Below are positions 6,669 through 13,771 of a DNA stretch of 13,812 bases, in pieces (position 1 is the stretch's first letter; each line of letters opens with the position of its first letter). Source of the DNA: JAGOJE01 sp964553715 (GTDB lineage Bacteria; Pseudomonadota; Alphaproteobacteria; Rickettsiales; Rickettsiaceae); contig CAZKKY010000023.1 in assembly GCA_964553715.1 (NCBI GenBank), positions 1 to 13,812 of the forward strand, given 5' to 3'. Below the pieces are notes generated by a model. It was not told where the DNA came from and ran no database searches. It worked only from the letters and a program-made list of their open reading frames with translations. The position numbers and the translations under genes were made by a program.

Positions 6669-7070
6669 ATGTCAATGACAGATAACATAGCTGATATGCT
6701 TACTAGAATCAGAAATGCCCAGAAGAGCAGAATGGTAAGTATGTTTGTTCCATATTCTAAAATGAAGTGTTCCATTTTGGAGGTATTAAAAAATGAAGGA
6801 TATATTGATTCTTATAAGGTAAATGACTTATCTACCAATATTAAAGAAGTAGAAGTAAGTTTAAAATATTCTGTTCGTGGTAAACCTGTTATTCAAGAGA
6901 TTAAGAGGGTGTCTAAACCAGGTAAAAGATCTTATTCCTCTTCTTCTGGGATGCAGGGGTACTATAATGGTATGGGGATATATATATTGTCTACATCTAA
7001 GGGCGTGATTTCTGACAGAGAAGCTCGTAAGCTTGGTGTTGGTGGTGAAGTTATTTGTAAAGTGTTTTAG
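6669..7070 (+). CDS. rpsH: 30S ribosomal protein S8
   Basis: S8 binds helix 21 of 16S rRNA and organises the 30S central domain; in E. coli it is also the repressor of the spc operon. The 133-residue protein begins MSMTDNIADMLTRIRNAQ, contains RVSKPGKRSYS (80-90) and ends with the signature GVISDREARKLGVGGEVICK (112-131). I keep ATG 6669 rather than the in-frame ATG at 6675 because the MSM start matches many homologues. The upstream GAGAG (6657-6661) is a reasonable ribosome binding site. Confidence 0.97.
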   Translation: MSMTDNIADMLTRIRNAQKSRMVSMFVPYSKMKCSILEVLKNEGYIDSYKVNDLSTNIKEVEVSLKYSVRGKPVIQEIKRVSKPGKRSYSSSSGMQGYYNGMGIYILSTSKGVISDREARKLGVGGEVICKVF

Positions 7071-7079
7071 GTTGTAAAA

Positions 7080-7613
7080 ATGTCAAGAGTTGGAAAATTA
7101 CCCGTACTAATACCTGAAGGGGTCAAAGTAAATGTCTCTGACCTAAGTGTTAGCGTCGCTGGTCCTAAAGGTGTTTTAAACAAAGTGTTTCAAGGTACTA
7201 TATCTATTACTGTTGTAGATAATCAAGTTGTTATCAAGCCTCTTGATCAAGCTAAGCATACTAGAGCTATGTGGGGTACTGCTCGTAGTATTATTAATGG
7301 TATGGTCAAAGGTGTTAGTGAAGGTTTTTATAAAGAGCTGGAAGTGAACGGCGTAGGTTATAGAGCTTCTGTAAAAGGTAAATATTTGAATCTTACTTTA
7401 GGGAAAAGTCATAATACTAAGATTGAAATACCAGATGAAATTAAAGTTGATGCTCCTAAGCAGAATATTATTACTTTGAATAGTATCAATAAAGAAATGT
7501 TAGGTCAATTTATGGCTGTAATCATTAAGCAAAGGCCGCCAGAGCCTTATAAAGGTAAAGGTATAAAAGCTAAAGGGCAATTTGTCCAAAGAAAAGAAGG
7601 CAAGAAAAACTAA
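7080..7613 (+). CDS. rplF: 50S ribosomal protein L6
   Basis: L6 stabilises the factor-binding region of the 50S subunit near the sarcin-ricin loop. The 177-residue protein has the usual two duplicated domains: an N-terminal half with VSVAGPKGVL (24-33) and a C-terminal half with NGVGYRASVKGKYLNLTLG and the signature PPEPYKGKGIKAKGQ (153-167), followed by a basic RKEGKKN tail. Length is standard. TAGG at 7068-7071, overlapping the rpsH stop, is 8 bases from the ATG. Confidence 0.97.
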   Translation: MSRVGKLPVLIPEGVKVNVSDLSVSVAGPKGVLNKVFQGTISITVVDNQVVIKPLDQAKHTRAMWGTARSIINGMVKGVSEGFYKELEVNGVGYRASVKGKYLNLTLGKSHNTKIEIPDEIKVDAPKQNIITLNSINKEMLGQFMAVIIKQRPPEPYKGKGIKAKGQFVQRKEGKKN

Positions 7614-7632
7614 TAATTAAAGGCGTGTTATT

Positions 7633-7992
7633 ATGCGTAGTCCAAAACGTAGATTTGAAATTAGACGAAATAGAGTTAGATCAAACATTTTTAATGTTTC
7701 TAGTAGACTAAGACTTTCTGTATTTAAGTCAGGAAGGCATGTTTATGCTCAGATAATAGATGATACTCTCTCTGTTACTCTAGCTTCTGCTTCTACCTTA
7801 GATAAATCTCTAAAACTTGAAGGTAAAAAGTCTAGTTGCAACAAGATTATGGCTCAAAAAGTTGGTGTAGAGCTGGGAAAAAGAGCTGTTGCAAAAGGTG
7901 TAACAAAGGTAGTGTTTGATAAAGGTGGATATAAGTACCATGGCGTCATAAAGGCTCTTGCTGAAGGGGCTAGAGAACAGTTAGATTTTTAA
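7633..7992 (+). CDS. rplR: 50S ribosomal protein L18
   Basis: L18 binds 5S rRNA with L5 and mediates its attachment to 23S rRNA. The 119-residue protein begins with a very basic arm (SPKRRFEIRRNRVRS) and continues with RLRLSVFKSGRHVYAQIID (25-43). It ends with the family signature VVFDKGGYKYHGVIKALAEG (93-112) and a terminal phenylalanine, as in homologues. The leader AAAGGCGTGTTATTATG has AGGCG about 9 bases from the start and resembles the rpsE and rpmD leaders further on. Confidence 0.96.
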   Translation: MRSPKRRFEIRRNRVRSNIFNVSSRLRLSVFKSGRHVYAQIIDDTLSVTLASASTLDKSLKLEGKKSSCNKIMAQKVGVELGKRAVAKGVTKVVFDKGGYKYHGVIKALAEGAREQLDF

Positions 7993-8006
7993 AATAGGTG
8001 TTAATT

Positions 8007-8528
8007 ATGTCTAAAACAGACAAAACAGATAATACAATTCATGAAACTTTAGTTGGTGTTAGCAGAGTTACCAAAGTTGTGAAGGGCGGAAGAAGATTTT
8101 CTTTTGCGGCCTGTATAGTATCAGGAACTAAAGATGGTTCCGTAGGTTATGGTCATGGCAAAGCTAAAGAAGTAGCTGAGGCAAGAGTAAAAGCTTCACA
8201 AGCTGCAAAAAAAACAATGTTTAGTGTCCCATTGTACGAAAACAGAACAATTCATCATGACGTGATGGGGAGAAGTGGGGCTGCTAAAGTTTTGCTTCGT
8301 AAGGCAAGGCCAGGTACAGGAATAATAGCCGGTGGTGCTATGAGGGCTATTTTTGAATCTTTAGGTGTACATGATATTGTTGCAAAGTCTTTAGGGTCAT
8401 CTAATACATATTCTATGATAGCTGCAACTTTTGATGCTTTACAAAAGTTATCGTCTCCTAATCAGATTGCTTCGAGAAGAGGAAGGGTAGTAACTGAGTT
8501 ATCAACTCTTCATTCAAGAAAACCATAA
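8007..8528 (+). CDS. rpsE: 30S ribosomal protein S5
   Basis: S5 shapes the decoding region and mRNA entry of the 30S subunit; mutations in its loop give spectinomycin resistance in other bacteria. From ATG 8007 the protein has 173 residues. The frame is open to an upstream GTG at 7998, but that overlaps the ribosome binding site (AGG, 7996-7998). VVKGGRRFSFAACIVSG (24-40) and the following GYGHGKAKEVAEAR are the S5 signature, and the spectinomycin loop looks wild-type. The C-terminal domain has RKARPGTGIIAGGAMRAIFE. The N-terminal extension of about 15 residues is unremarkable. Confidence 0.96.
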   Translation: MSKTDKTDNTIHETLVGVSRVTKVVKGGRRFSFAACIVSGTKDGSVGYGHGKAKEVAEARVKASQAAKKTMFSVPLYENRTIHHDVMGRSGAAKVLLRKARPGTGIIAGGAMRAIFESLGVHDIVAKSLGSSNTYSMIAATFDALQKLSSPNQIASRRGRVVTELSTLHSRKP

Positions 8529-8553
8529 TAATTAATATCTTAGGTGTGTTGTG

Positions 8554-8754
8554 ATGTCTAAAAAAGAACATTCTAAAAAAATCAAAGTTACCCAAATTGG
8601 TAGCTCTATAGGTCGTAAATCGGATCAAGAAAAAACTTTGATAGGTTTAGGGTTAAATAAGGTAAACAAATCTAGATTTTTAGATGGAACTCCCTCAGTT
8701 TATGGTATGATAAATAAGGTGCGCCATCTTGTTAGAGTCGAAATTGCAGAGTGA
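8554..8754 (+). CDS. rpmD: 50S ribosomal protein L30
   Basis: L30 is a small 50S protein of about 60 residues, dispensable enough that several bacterial lineages have lost it. From ATG 8554 it has 66 residues. KIKVTQIGSSIGRKSDQEKT (9-28) and LIGLGLNKVNKSRFLDGTPS (29-48) form the L30 signature, ending MINKVRHLVRVE. A GTG at 8551 is directly adjacent and in frame, but the ATG is better spaced from AGG at 8542-8544. From memory, Anaplasmataceae lack this gene, so its presence bears on classification. The stop codon overlaps the rplO ribosome binding site. Confidence 0.95.
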   Translation: MSKKEHSKKIKVTQIGSSIGRKSDQEKTLIGLGLNKVNKSRFLDGTPSVYGMINKVRHLVRVEIAE

Positions 8755-8763
8755 GGCAAAAAT

Positions 8764-9213
8764 ATGAAATTAAATGATTTTTTTAACTTAGCTGGATCTA
8801 AAAAAAAGTCTAAAAGAGTTGGTAGAGGAATAGGTAGCGGAAAAGGAAAAACCTGTGGTAGTGGTGTAAAAGGACAAAAATCCAGATCGGGTGTTGCTAT
8901 TAAGGGGTTTGAAGGTGGTCAAATGCCTATGATAGCAAGATTGCCTAAAAGAGGTTTTAATTGTCCATCAAGCAAGCATTTTACACCTGTTAATTTTGTT
9001 GATATTGTTAGGTTATTAGAAGAAAATCTTATTAACTCCAGTGATACTATAGACAAAGCTGTCCTAGTAAAATGTGGAGTAATTAAAAATGATAGAGTAA
9101 AAGTAAAGTTACTTGGTAATGGATCTTTAAACACAAAAATAGATTTTCTTTTGGATGCTTATTCTGTATCGGCTAAATCTAGTATTGAGAAAATTGGTGG
9201 TAAAGCTAACTAA
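8764..9213 (+). CDS. rplO: 50S ribosomal protein L15
   Basis: L15 is a late-assembly 50S protein with a long disordered N-terminal arm threaded into 23S rRNA. The 149-residue protein shows this arm clearly: SKKKSKRVGRGIGSGKGKTC (12-31), then GVKGQKSRSG and GFEGGQMPMIARLPKRGF (48-65). The globular C-terminal domain is shorter in conserved motifs, with VKLLGNGSL matching the family pattern. GAGG at 8753-8756, formed partly by the rpmD TGA stop, is 7 bases before the ATG. It precedes secY, as in most bacteria. Confidence 0.96.
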   Translation: MKLNDFFNLAGSKKKSKRVGRGIGSGKGKTCGSGVKGQKSRSGVAIKGFEGGQMPMIARLPKRGFNCPSSKHFTPVNFVDIVRLLEENLINSSDTIDKAVLVKCGVIKNDRVKVKLLGNGSLNTKIDFLLDAYSVSAKSSIEKIGGKAN

Positions 9214-9227
9214 CTATATAGGGTTGC

Positions 9228-10520
9228 ATGTCTTCTAAATCAGAAAATGATTTGACAAGTAGAATCGTTTTTACACTTCTTGCCTTGATAGTTTGTAGAA
9301 TTGGTTCTTATATACCAGTTGCTGGTATTGATTCTACAGCATTAAATGAGTTGTATGCTCAAAACCAAGGGGGTATACTTGGCATGTTTAATATGCTATC
9401 AGGTGGCTCTTTAGGTAGAATGTCCATTTTTGCTCTAGCAATTATGCCATATATTACATCTTCTATTGTGATACAGTTATGTACTATGGCTTATAAGCCA
9501 TTAGAAGATTTGAAAAAAGATGGTGAAGTCGGTAGAAGAAAAATCAGTCAAATCACTAAATATTGTACTGTGTTACTTGCTGCTATGCAAGCTTACGGTG
9601 TTGCAGTGGGTCTTGATAGCATGTCTACCTCAAGTGGTCCTATAGTTGTTATATCTTCAGTTTTTTTTAGAGTAACTGCTGTTATTACTTTTACCGTTGG
9701 TACTATGTTTTTAGTATGGATTGGTGATCAAATTACCTCTAGAGGTATTGGGAATGGTTCGTCATTAATCATATTTGTTGGAATTGTTTCGGGAATTCCT
9801 AGTGCTATCATTAGTACATTTGAGCTTACTCGTAAGGGGGGTGTTTCGCCAATAGTTTCAATAGGTGTGTGCATATCTATGATAATAATGATAGCCATCA
9901 TTATTTTTTTTGAAAGGGCCCAAAGACGTGTATTAGTTCAGTATCCTAAAAGACAAGTAGGTAATAAAATATATGGTGGGGATGCTACGCATATGCCATT
10001 AAAATTGAATACTGCTGGTGTTATTCCTCCCATTTTTGCTAACGCGTTGCTAGGATTCCCTGTTACTATTGCTGCTTTTTCTCAAGAAAACTCGCATTTT
10101 ATGGAATCTATTTTATATTATTTAGGTCGTGGAAAACCACTGTTTATATTTATCTACATATCTTTGATTATGACTTTTGGTTTTTTTTATACAGCGGTTG
10201 TTTTTAACGCTCAGGATACTGCGAATAATTTAAGGAAATATGGAGCATATATTCCGGGTAGAAGACCAGGTAAAGATACTGCTGATTATTTTGATTACTT
10301 ACTTACTAGGCTTACTGTAATTGGTTCTCTATATTTATGTGTTATATGTATTGTTCCTGAACTTTTTATGAGTAACATAGCTGTTGCTGCTAGTTTAGGA
10401 GGTACAAGTTTATTGATTGTAGTCAATGTTGTTATAGATACTTTTGCACAGATACAGACTTATATGTTTAGTGGTAGATATGAAGGATTAATGCGTAAAA
10501 TGAAAATCAAAGATAGGTAA
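9228..10520 (+). CDS. secY: Preprotein translocase channel subunit SecY
   Basis: SecY is the inner-membrane channel through which unfolded preproteins are exported and membrane proteins inserted, working with SecE, SecG and SecA. The 430-residue protein has ten hydrophobic segments, at about 13-33, 66-86, 112-130, 143-165, 175-197, 206-229, 262-285, 304-327, 361-380 and 388-408. Both family signatures are seen: GRMSIFALAIMPYITSSIVI (63-82) and WIGDQITSRGIGNGSSLIIF (164-183). The cytoplasmic loop PGRRPGK (343-349) keeps Arg346, matching E. coli Arg357, which is needed for SecA-driven export. FERAQRRVLVQYPKRQ (228-243) is the other conserved cytoplasmic loop. Weak ribosome binding site GGG at 9221-9223. 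Confidence 0.98.
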   Translation: MSSKSENDLTSRIVFTLLALIVCRIGSYIPVAGIDSTALNELYAQNQGGILGMFNMLSGGSLGRMSIFALAIMPYITSSIVIQLCTMAYKPLEDLKKDGEVGRRKISQITKYCTVLLAAMQAYGVAVGLDSMSTSSGPIVVISSVFFRVTAVITFTVGTMFLVWIGDQITSRGIGNGSSLIIFVGIVSGIPSAIISTFELTRKGGVSPIVSIGVCISMIIMIAIIIFFERAQRRVLVQYPKRQVGNKIYGGDATHMPLKLNTAGVIPPIFANALLGFPVTIAAFSQENSHFMESILYYLGRGKPLFIFIYISLIMTFGFFYTAVVFNAQDTANNLRKYGAYIPGRRPGKDTADYFDYLLTRLTVIGSLYLCVICIVPELFMSNIAVAASLGGTSLLIVVNVVIDTFAQIQTYMFSGRYEGLMRKMKIKDR

Positions 10521-10524
10521 ATAA

Positions 10525-11157
10525 GTGATAATTATTTTTATAGGCCCTCCAGGTTCTGGAAAAGGAACTCAATCGTTACTGGTTAGTAAAAAATTAGATA
10601 TTCCTTTTTTATCTACAGGAGAGGTCTTGCGTTTAAAAGCCGAATCTGGTAGTGATGAAGGTAATAGTTTGAAAGAAATGATGAAGTCTGGCCAATTAAT
10701 ACCTTCAGAATTAATTAATGATTTTATTTTAGAGTATTTAAATAAAAATAGCGCAGGATGTATTTTAGACGGCTATCCAAGGAATTTAGAGCAAGCTAAA
10801 TTTTTACGAAAAAATATAAATCGAGATGTGAAAGTATTTTATTTTGATATTTCTCATGAGGTTTTAGTAAAAAGAATTACTGGCAGATTTAGCTGTAAAA
10901 ACTGTGGCAAGATATATAACAGATTTTTTAGTAGGTTAAAAAATGATGTTGAATGCGATGTTTGTCAATCTACAGAATTTGTAACGCGTGATGATGATAA
11001 TGAAACGTCAATCACAAAGCGTTTAAATATTTATAAGAGAGAAACAGTACCTGTCGTTGATTACTACAGGAGGCAAGGAGTTTTAACTGTAGTTGATGCT
11101 ACAAAATTTGTTGATAGAATAACAGAAGAATTGCTAGTGACATTAAAAAGTCATTGA
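10525..11157 (+). CDS. adk: Adenylate kinase, zinc-lid type
   Basis: Adenylate kinase interconverts ATP plus AMP and two ADP in the cytoplasm, setting energy charge. The 210-residue protein has the P-loop GPPGSGKGT (7-15), the AMP-binding STGEVLR (30-36; many homologues have TGD), LDGYPRN (81-87) and the lid domain. Cys124, Cys127, Cys144 and Cys147 form a CxxC...CxxC zinc site in the lid, followed by TRDDDNETSITKRL. It starts with GTG; AGG at 10515-10517 is 7 bases upstream and no ATG is suitably placed. The gene lies 4 bases after secY, the usual place in alphaproteobacteria, and its TGA stop overlaps the -35 box of the next candidate promoter. Confidence 0.97.
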   Translation: MIIIFIGPPGSGKGTQSLLVSKKLDIPFLSTGEVLRLKAESGSDEGNSLKEMMKSGQLIPSELINDFILEYLNKNSAGCILDGYPRNLEQAKFLRKNINRDVKVFYFDISHEVLVKRITGRFSCKNCGKIYNRFFSRLKNDVECDVCQSTEFVTRDDDNETSITKRLNIYKRETVPVVDYYRRQGVLTVVDATKFVDRITEELLVTLKSH

Positions 11158-11181
11158 CTTTGGAGGCAATTTTACTATTAT
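11154..11181 (+). promoter_or_regulatory. Candidate sigma70-type promoter for the alpha gene set
   Basis: TTGACT at 11154-11159 (five of six -35 bases) is separated by 16 bases from TATTAT at 11176-11181 (five of six -10 bases). The -35 box includes the adk stop codon. The 64-base gap to rpsM is otherwise non-coding and AT-rich, and a transcript would start near 11188 with a leader of about 34 bases. The same -35 hexamer occurs in the candidate spc promoter, and the position matches the start of the alpha operon in E. coli. It is the best promoter match I saw in the window. No terminator precedes it. Confidence 0.62.
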
Positions 11182-11221
11182 CACTGTCTAGTTTAAAAAC
11201 ACAAAAATTTGGAGAATATTT

Positions 11222-11599
11222 GTGGCAAGGATTGCGAGTGTAAATATACCTGTAAATAAAAGGGTAGTCATAGGGCTTACTTATATATATGGCATAGGTT
11301 TGACGTCTGCTGAAAAAATTTGTAAGGCAGTCGGTATTGATGAGAACAAAAGGGTAAAAGACTTAACCGATAAGGATTTAGTCAGTATTAGATCTTTGAT
11401 TGAATCCGAATATAAAGTGGAAGGAGATCTAAGGCGAGATGTTAGTTTGAATATCAAAACTAAAAAAGATATTCGTTGCTATGAGGGGTTACGTCATATA
11501 AGAAAGTTGCCTGTGAGAGGACAAAATACTCACTCAAATGCTCGTACAAGAAAAGGTAAGGCTATTGCGATTGCCGGTAAGAAAAAACCTACTAAATAG
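11222..11599 (+). CDS. rpsM: 30S ribosomal protein S13
   Basis: S13 sits in the 30S head, contacts P-site tRNA with its tail and forms intersubunit bridges. The 125-residue protein begins MARIASVNIPVNKRVVIGLT and contains the helix-hairpin-helix YIYGIGLTSAEKIC. The tRNA-contacting tail is LPVRGQNTHSNARTRKG (96-112) followed by a lysine-rich end. The start is GTG at 11222, supported by GGAG at 11211-11214, 7 bases upstream, and by the exact match of the N-terminus to homologues. It is the first gene after the adk gap. In the conserved loop before the tail this protein reads DIRCYEGLRH, slightly diverged from the common DIGCYRGLRH. Confidence 0.96.
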   Translation: MARIASVNIPVNKRVVIGLTYIYGIGLTSAEKICKAVGIDENKRVKDLTDKDLVSIRSLIESEYKVEGDLRRDVSLNIKTKKDIRCYEGLRHIRKLPVRGQNTHSNARTRKGKAIAIAGKKKPTK

Positions 11600-11607
11600 G
11601 CTGTAAG

Positions 11608-11994
11608 ATGACTGTTTCAAATAACAAAGTAAAAAAGAAAAAAAAGAACATTACCTTGGGTATTGTTCACATAAAAGCTACTTTTAACAATACTATAGTA
11701 ACTTTTTCAGATGTTCAAGGTAATGTAATATCCATTTCTACGGCGGGTGCGCATGGGTTTAAAGGAGCAAAAAAAGCTACCCCTTATGCTGCCCAGGTTA
11801 CTGTAGATAAGGCGGCTGATATTGCGAGAGAAAATGGTTTAAAAACTGTTTCTATAAAAATACATGGCGCTGGATCTCAGAGAGAATCTGCTCTTAGAGC
11901 TGTTTTTGGTCAGAACTTTGTTGTTACATCTATTACCGATGTTTCTCCTGTGGCTCACAATGGTGTTAGGGCCCCTAAAAGAAGAAGAGTATAA
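11608..11994 (+). CDS. rpsK: 30S ribosomal protein S11
   Basis: S11 forms the 30S platform with S7 and S18 near the mRNA exit and Shine-Dalgarno helix. The 128-residue protein has a lysine-rich N-terminus, GIVHIKATFNNTIVTFSD (18-35), the AGAHGFKGAKKATPYAAQ segment and the ending ITDVSPVAHNGVRAPKRRRV. Asn118 in HNG matches the residue that becomes isoaspartate in E. coli S11. The usual GPGxGRE loop reads GAGSQRE here (87-93), an uncommon variant, while everything around it is intact. AGG at 11598-11600 overlaps the rpsM stop and is 7 bases from the ATG. Confidence 0.97.
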   Translation: MTVSNNKVKKKKKNITLGIVHIKATFNNTIVTFSDVQGNVISISTAGAHGFKGAKKATPYAAQVTVDKAADIARENGLKTVSIKIHGAGSQRESALRAVFGQNFVVTSITDVSPVAHNGVRAPKRRRV

Positions 11995-12016
11995 TTAAAG
12001 AAACTTGAGGAAAATT

Positions 12017-13030
12017 ATGTCGTCATTGAATAAAAATTGGAGTTCTTTAATTAAGCCTTCTAAACTAGTTGTAGGAAAAGAAGGAGACAGAATTGCAAAA
12101 ATTGTTATGGACCCTTTAGAAAATGGGTTTGGCCTAACAATTGGGAATGCTTTGCGTAGAGTGTTGTTGTCTTCCTTACAAGGTGCAGCTATCACTTCTG
12201 TAAGGATTGCAGGTGTTGTTCATGAGTTCTCTGCGATACCTGGAGTAAAAGAAGATGTCGTAGATGTAGTGCTGAATTTAAAATCTGTCGTAGTTAAGAT
12301 GCACGTAAATGAAAAAAAGACTGTGCGTCTTGTTGCTCATGGTCCGTGCGATGTTACTGCCGGAATGATAGAATCAAATCATGATGTTGAGATTTTGAAT
12401 CCAGACCACGTTATTTGTACTTTGGCTAAAGGTGCAACTCTTGAGATGGATCTTGTGGTAGAAACAGGTAAGGGGTACGTTCCCGCTCAGCGCTCAGAGG
12501 AAGACGAAATTCCCCTTGGCACTATATTACTTGATGCATTGTTTAGTCCTGTACGTAATGTTGCTTATAAAGTTGAGAATACTCGTGTTGGGCAAGTAAC
12601 AGATTATGACAAACTTACTATGACAATAGAAACAAATGGTTCTATTTCTCCTGAAATGGCTGTTGCACTTGCTTCTAGAATTATACAAGATCAATTGCAA
12701 TTATTTATTACTTTTGAAGATGCTGAAGACGAAGAGGAAGAAAAAGTTGAAGAGCTTCCATTTAATCCTGTGTTGCTTAAGAAAGTTGATGAACTTGAAT
12801 TGTCTGTTCGTTCTCAAAATTGTCTGAAAAATGACAATATAGTATATATAGGAGATTTAGTAAGCAAGACTGAAGGTGAAATGCTTAAGACTCCAAATTT
12901 TGGTAGGAAGTCTCTAAATGAAATAAAAGAAATATTATCAAGTTTCAACCTAAGGTTTGGTATGGATGTCGAGGGATGGCCTCCAGAAAATTTAGAAACT
13001 TTAGCAAAAAAATATGAAGATCCTTATTGA
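12017..13030 (+). CDS. rpoA: RNA polymerase alpha subunit
   Basis: The alpha subunit dimer scaffolds RNA polymerase assembly; its C-terminal domain binds UP elements and activators. From ATG 12017 (GAGG at 12007-12010) there are 337 residues. A longer frame begins at TTG 12005 but overlaps the ribosome binding site. The N-terminal domain shows NGFGLTIGNALRRVLLSSLQ (36-55). An acidic linker follows (DAEDEEEEKVEEL, 235-247). The C-terminal domain keeps SVRSQNCL (263-270) and TPNFGRKSLNEIK, so Arg265, Asn268 and Lys298, used for DNA contact in E. coli, are at the same positions. UP-element recognition should therefore be intact. Confidence 0.98.
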   Translation: MSSLNKNWSSLIKPSKLVVGKEGDRIAKIVMDPLENGFGLTIGNALRRVLLSSLQGAAITSVRIAGVVHEFSAIPGVKEDVVDVVLNLKSVVVKMHVNEKKTVRLVAHGPCDVTAGMIESNHDVEILNPDHVICTLAKGATLEMDLVVETGKGYVPAQRSEEDEIPLGTILLDALFSPVRNVAYKVENTRVGQVTDYDKLTMTIETNGSISPEMAVALASRIIQDQLQLFITFEDAEDEEEEKVEELPFNPVLLKKVDELELSVRSQNCLKNDNIVYIGDLVSKTEGEMLKTPNFGRKSLNEIKEILSSFNLRFGMDVEGWPPENLETLAKKYEDPY

Positions 13031-13048
13031 TAGGAAGAGGTTAAAAAT

Positions 13049-13489
13049 ATGCGTCATAAACTAAAAGGTAGAAAGTTTAGTAGAACTAGCAGTCATCGTA
13101 AGGCTATGCTTGCCAATATGGCTGTTGCGCTAGTTATGAATGAACAAATAAAAACTACACTTCCCAAAGCAAAAGATTTAAGGCCTTATGTTGAGGTTCT
13201 TGTTACTAAAGCTAAGAAGGGAGATTTGGCATCTCGTAGAAGAATTATTTCTATAATAAAAGATCCTGCTGCGGCAGATAAGCTTATTAAAACTCTCGCT
13301 ACAAGATATGATGGTAGGCCAGGTGGTTATTTAAGAATAATGAAAGCAGGTTTTCGTTATGGTGATGCTGCTCCTATGGCATATATTGAATTTGTTGATA
13401 GGGATGTATCCGCGAAGGGTTCTTTAACTCCTCCGCCAATTATAAATGTGGATCAAAATATGGTTCAAAATCAAGCAGATATTGGGTAA
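13049..13489 (+). CDS. rplQ: 50S ribosomal protein L17
   Basis: L17 is a 50S protein near the tunnel exit. The 146-residue protein starts with the invariant MRHKLKGRKFSRTSSHRKAM and continues with ALVMNEQIKTTLPKAKDLRP and GGYLRIMKAGFRYGDAAPMA (92-111), ending its core at YIEFVDRD (112-119). A further 27 residues (SLTPPPII and an Asn/Gln-rich end) extend past the E. coli-type end; tails of varying length and composition are usual in this family. GAGG at 13037-13040 gives the ribosome binding site, 18 bases after the rpoA stop. rpsT follows after only 6 bases. Confidence 0.97.
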   Translation: MRHKLKGRKFSRTSSHRKAMLANMAVALVMNEQIKTTLPKAKDLRPYVEVLVTKAKKGDLASRRRIISIIKDPAAADKLIKTLATRYDGRPGGYLRIMKAGFRYGDAAPMAYIEFVDRDVSAKGSLTPPPIINVDQNMVQNQADIG

Positions 13490-13495
13490 TAAATT

Positions 13496-13771
13496 ATGGC
13501 AAATCACGCGTCAGCTAAGAAAGCATGTAGACAAACAGAAGCGAAAACTCTTATTAATAAGAGCCGTATGAGTCGTATTAGAACTTTCATCAAAAAAGTT
13601 ACTACTGCTATTGAATCTGGATCTAAAGATGAAGCTGCGGAAGCTTTTAAAGTCACTCAATCTGAAATAATGCGTGGAGTAAAATCTGGTATTATTAAAT
13701 TGAATTCTGCATCACGTAAAATAAGTCGTTTAGCCAGTAAAATTAAAGCTTTAAATATTCAAGCTAACTAA
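13496..13771 (+). CDS. rpsT: 30S ribosomal protein S20
   Basis: S20 is a three-helix primary-binding protein at the bottom of the 30S body. The 91-residue protein begins MANHASAKKACRQTEAKTLINKSR minus minor changes from the typical MANxxSAKKRxRQ pattern, and has RTFIKKVTTAIESGSKDEA in the middle helix and GIIKLNSASRKISRLASKIK near the end. Its size and basic composition fit the family. It lies 6 bases after rplQ with only a weak GGG (13484-13486) as ribosome binding site, and I saw no promoter of its own, so it is probably co-transcribed with the alpha genes. rpsT is usually a stand-alone gene in well-known bacteria. Confidence 0.95.
   Translation: MANHASAKKACRQTEAKTLINKSRMSRIRTFIKKVTTAIESGSKDEAAEAFKVTQSEIMRGVKSGIIKLNSASRKISRLASKIKALNIQAN

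Noticed and set aside
9252..9277. TTGACA and TACACT near the secY start as a promoter
   Set aside because: The spacer is 14 bases, outside the workable range, and both lie in coding sequence of secY.
11159..11214. TTTGGAG repeated at 11159-11165 and 11208-11214 before rpsM
   Set aside because: A 7-base repeat in a short spacer is weak evidence. The second copy is simply the ribosome binding site, and the first falls in the promoter spacer with no gene to serve.
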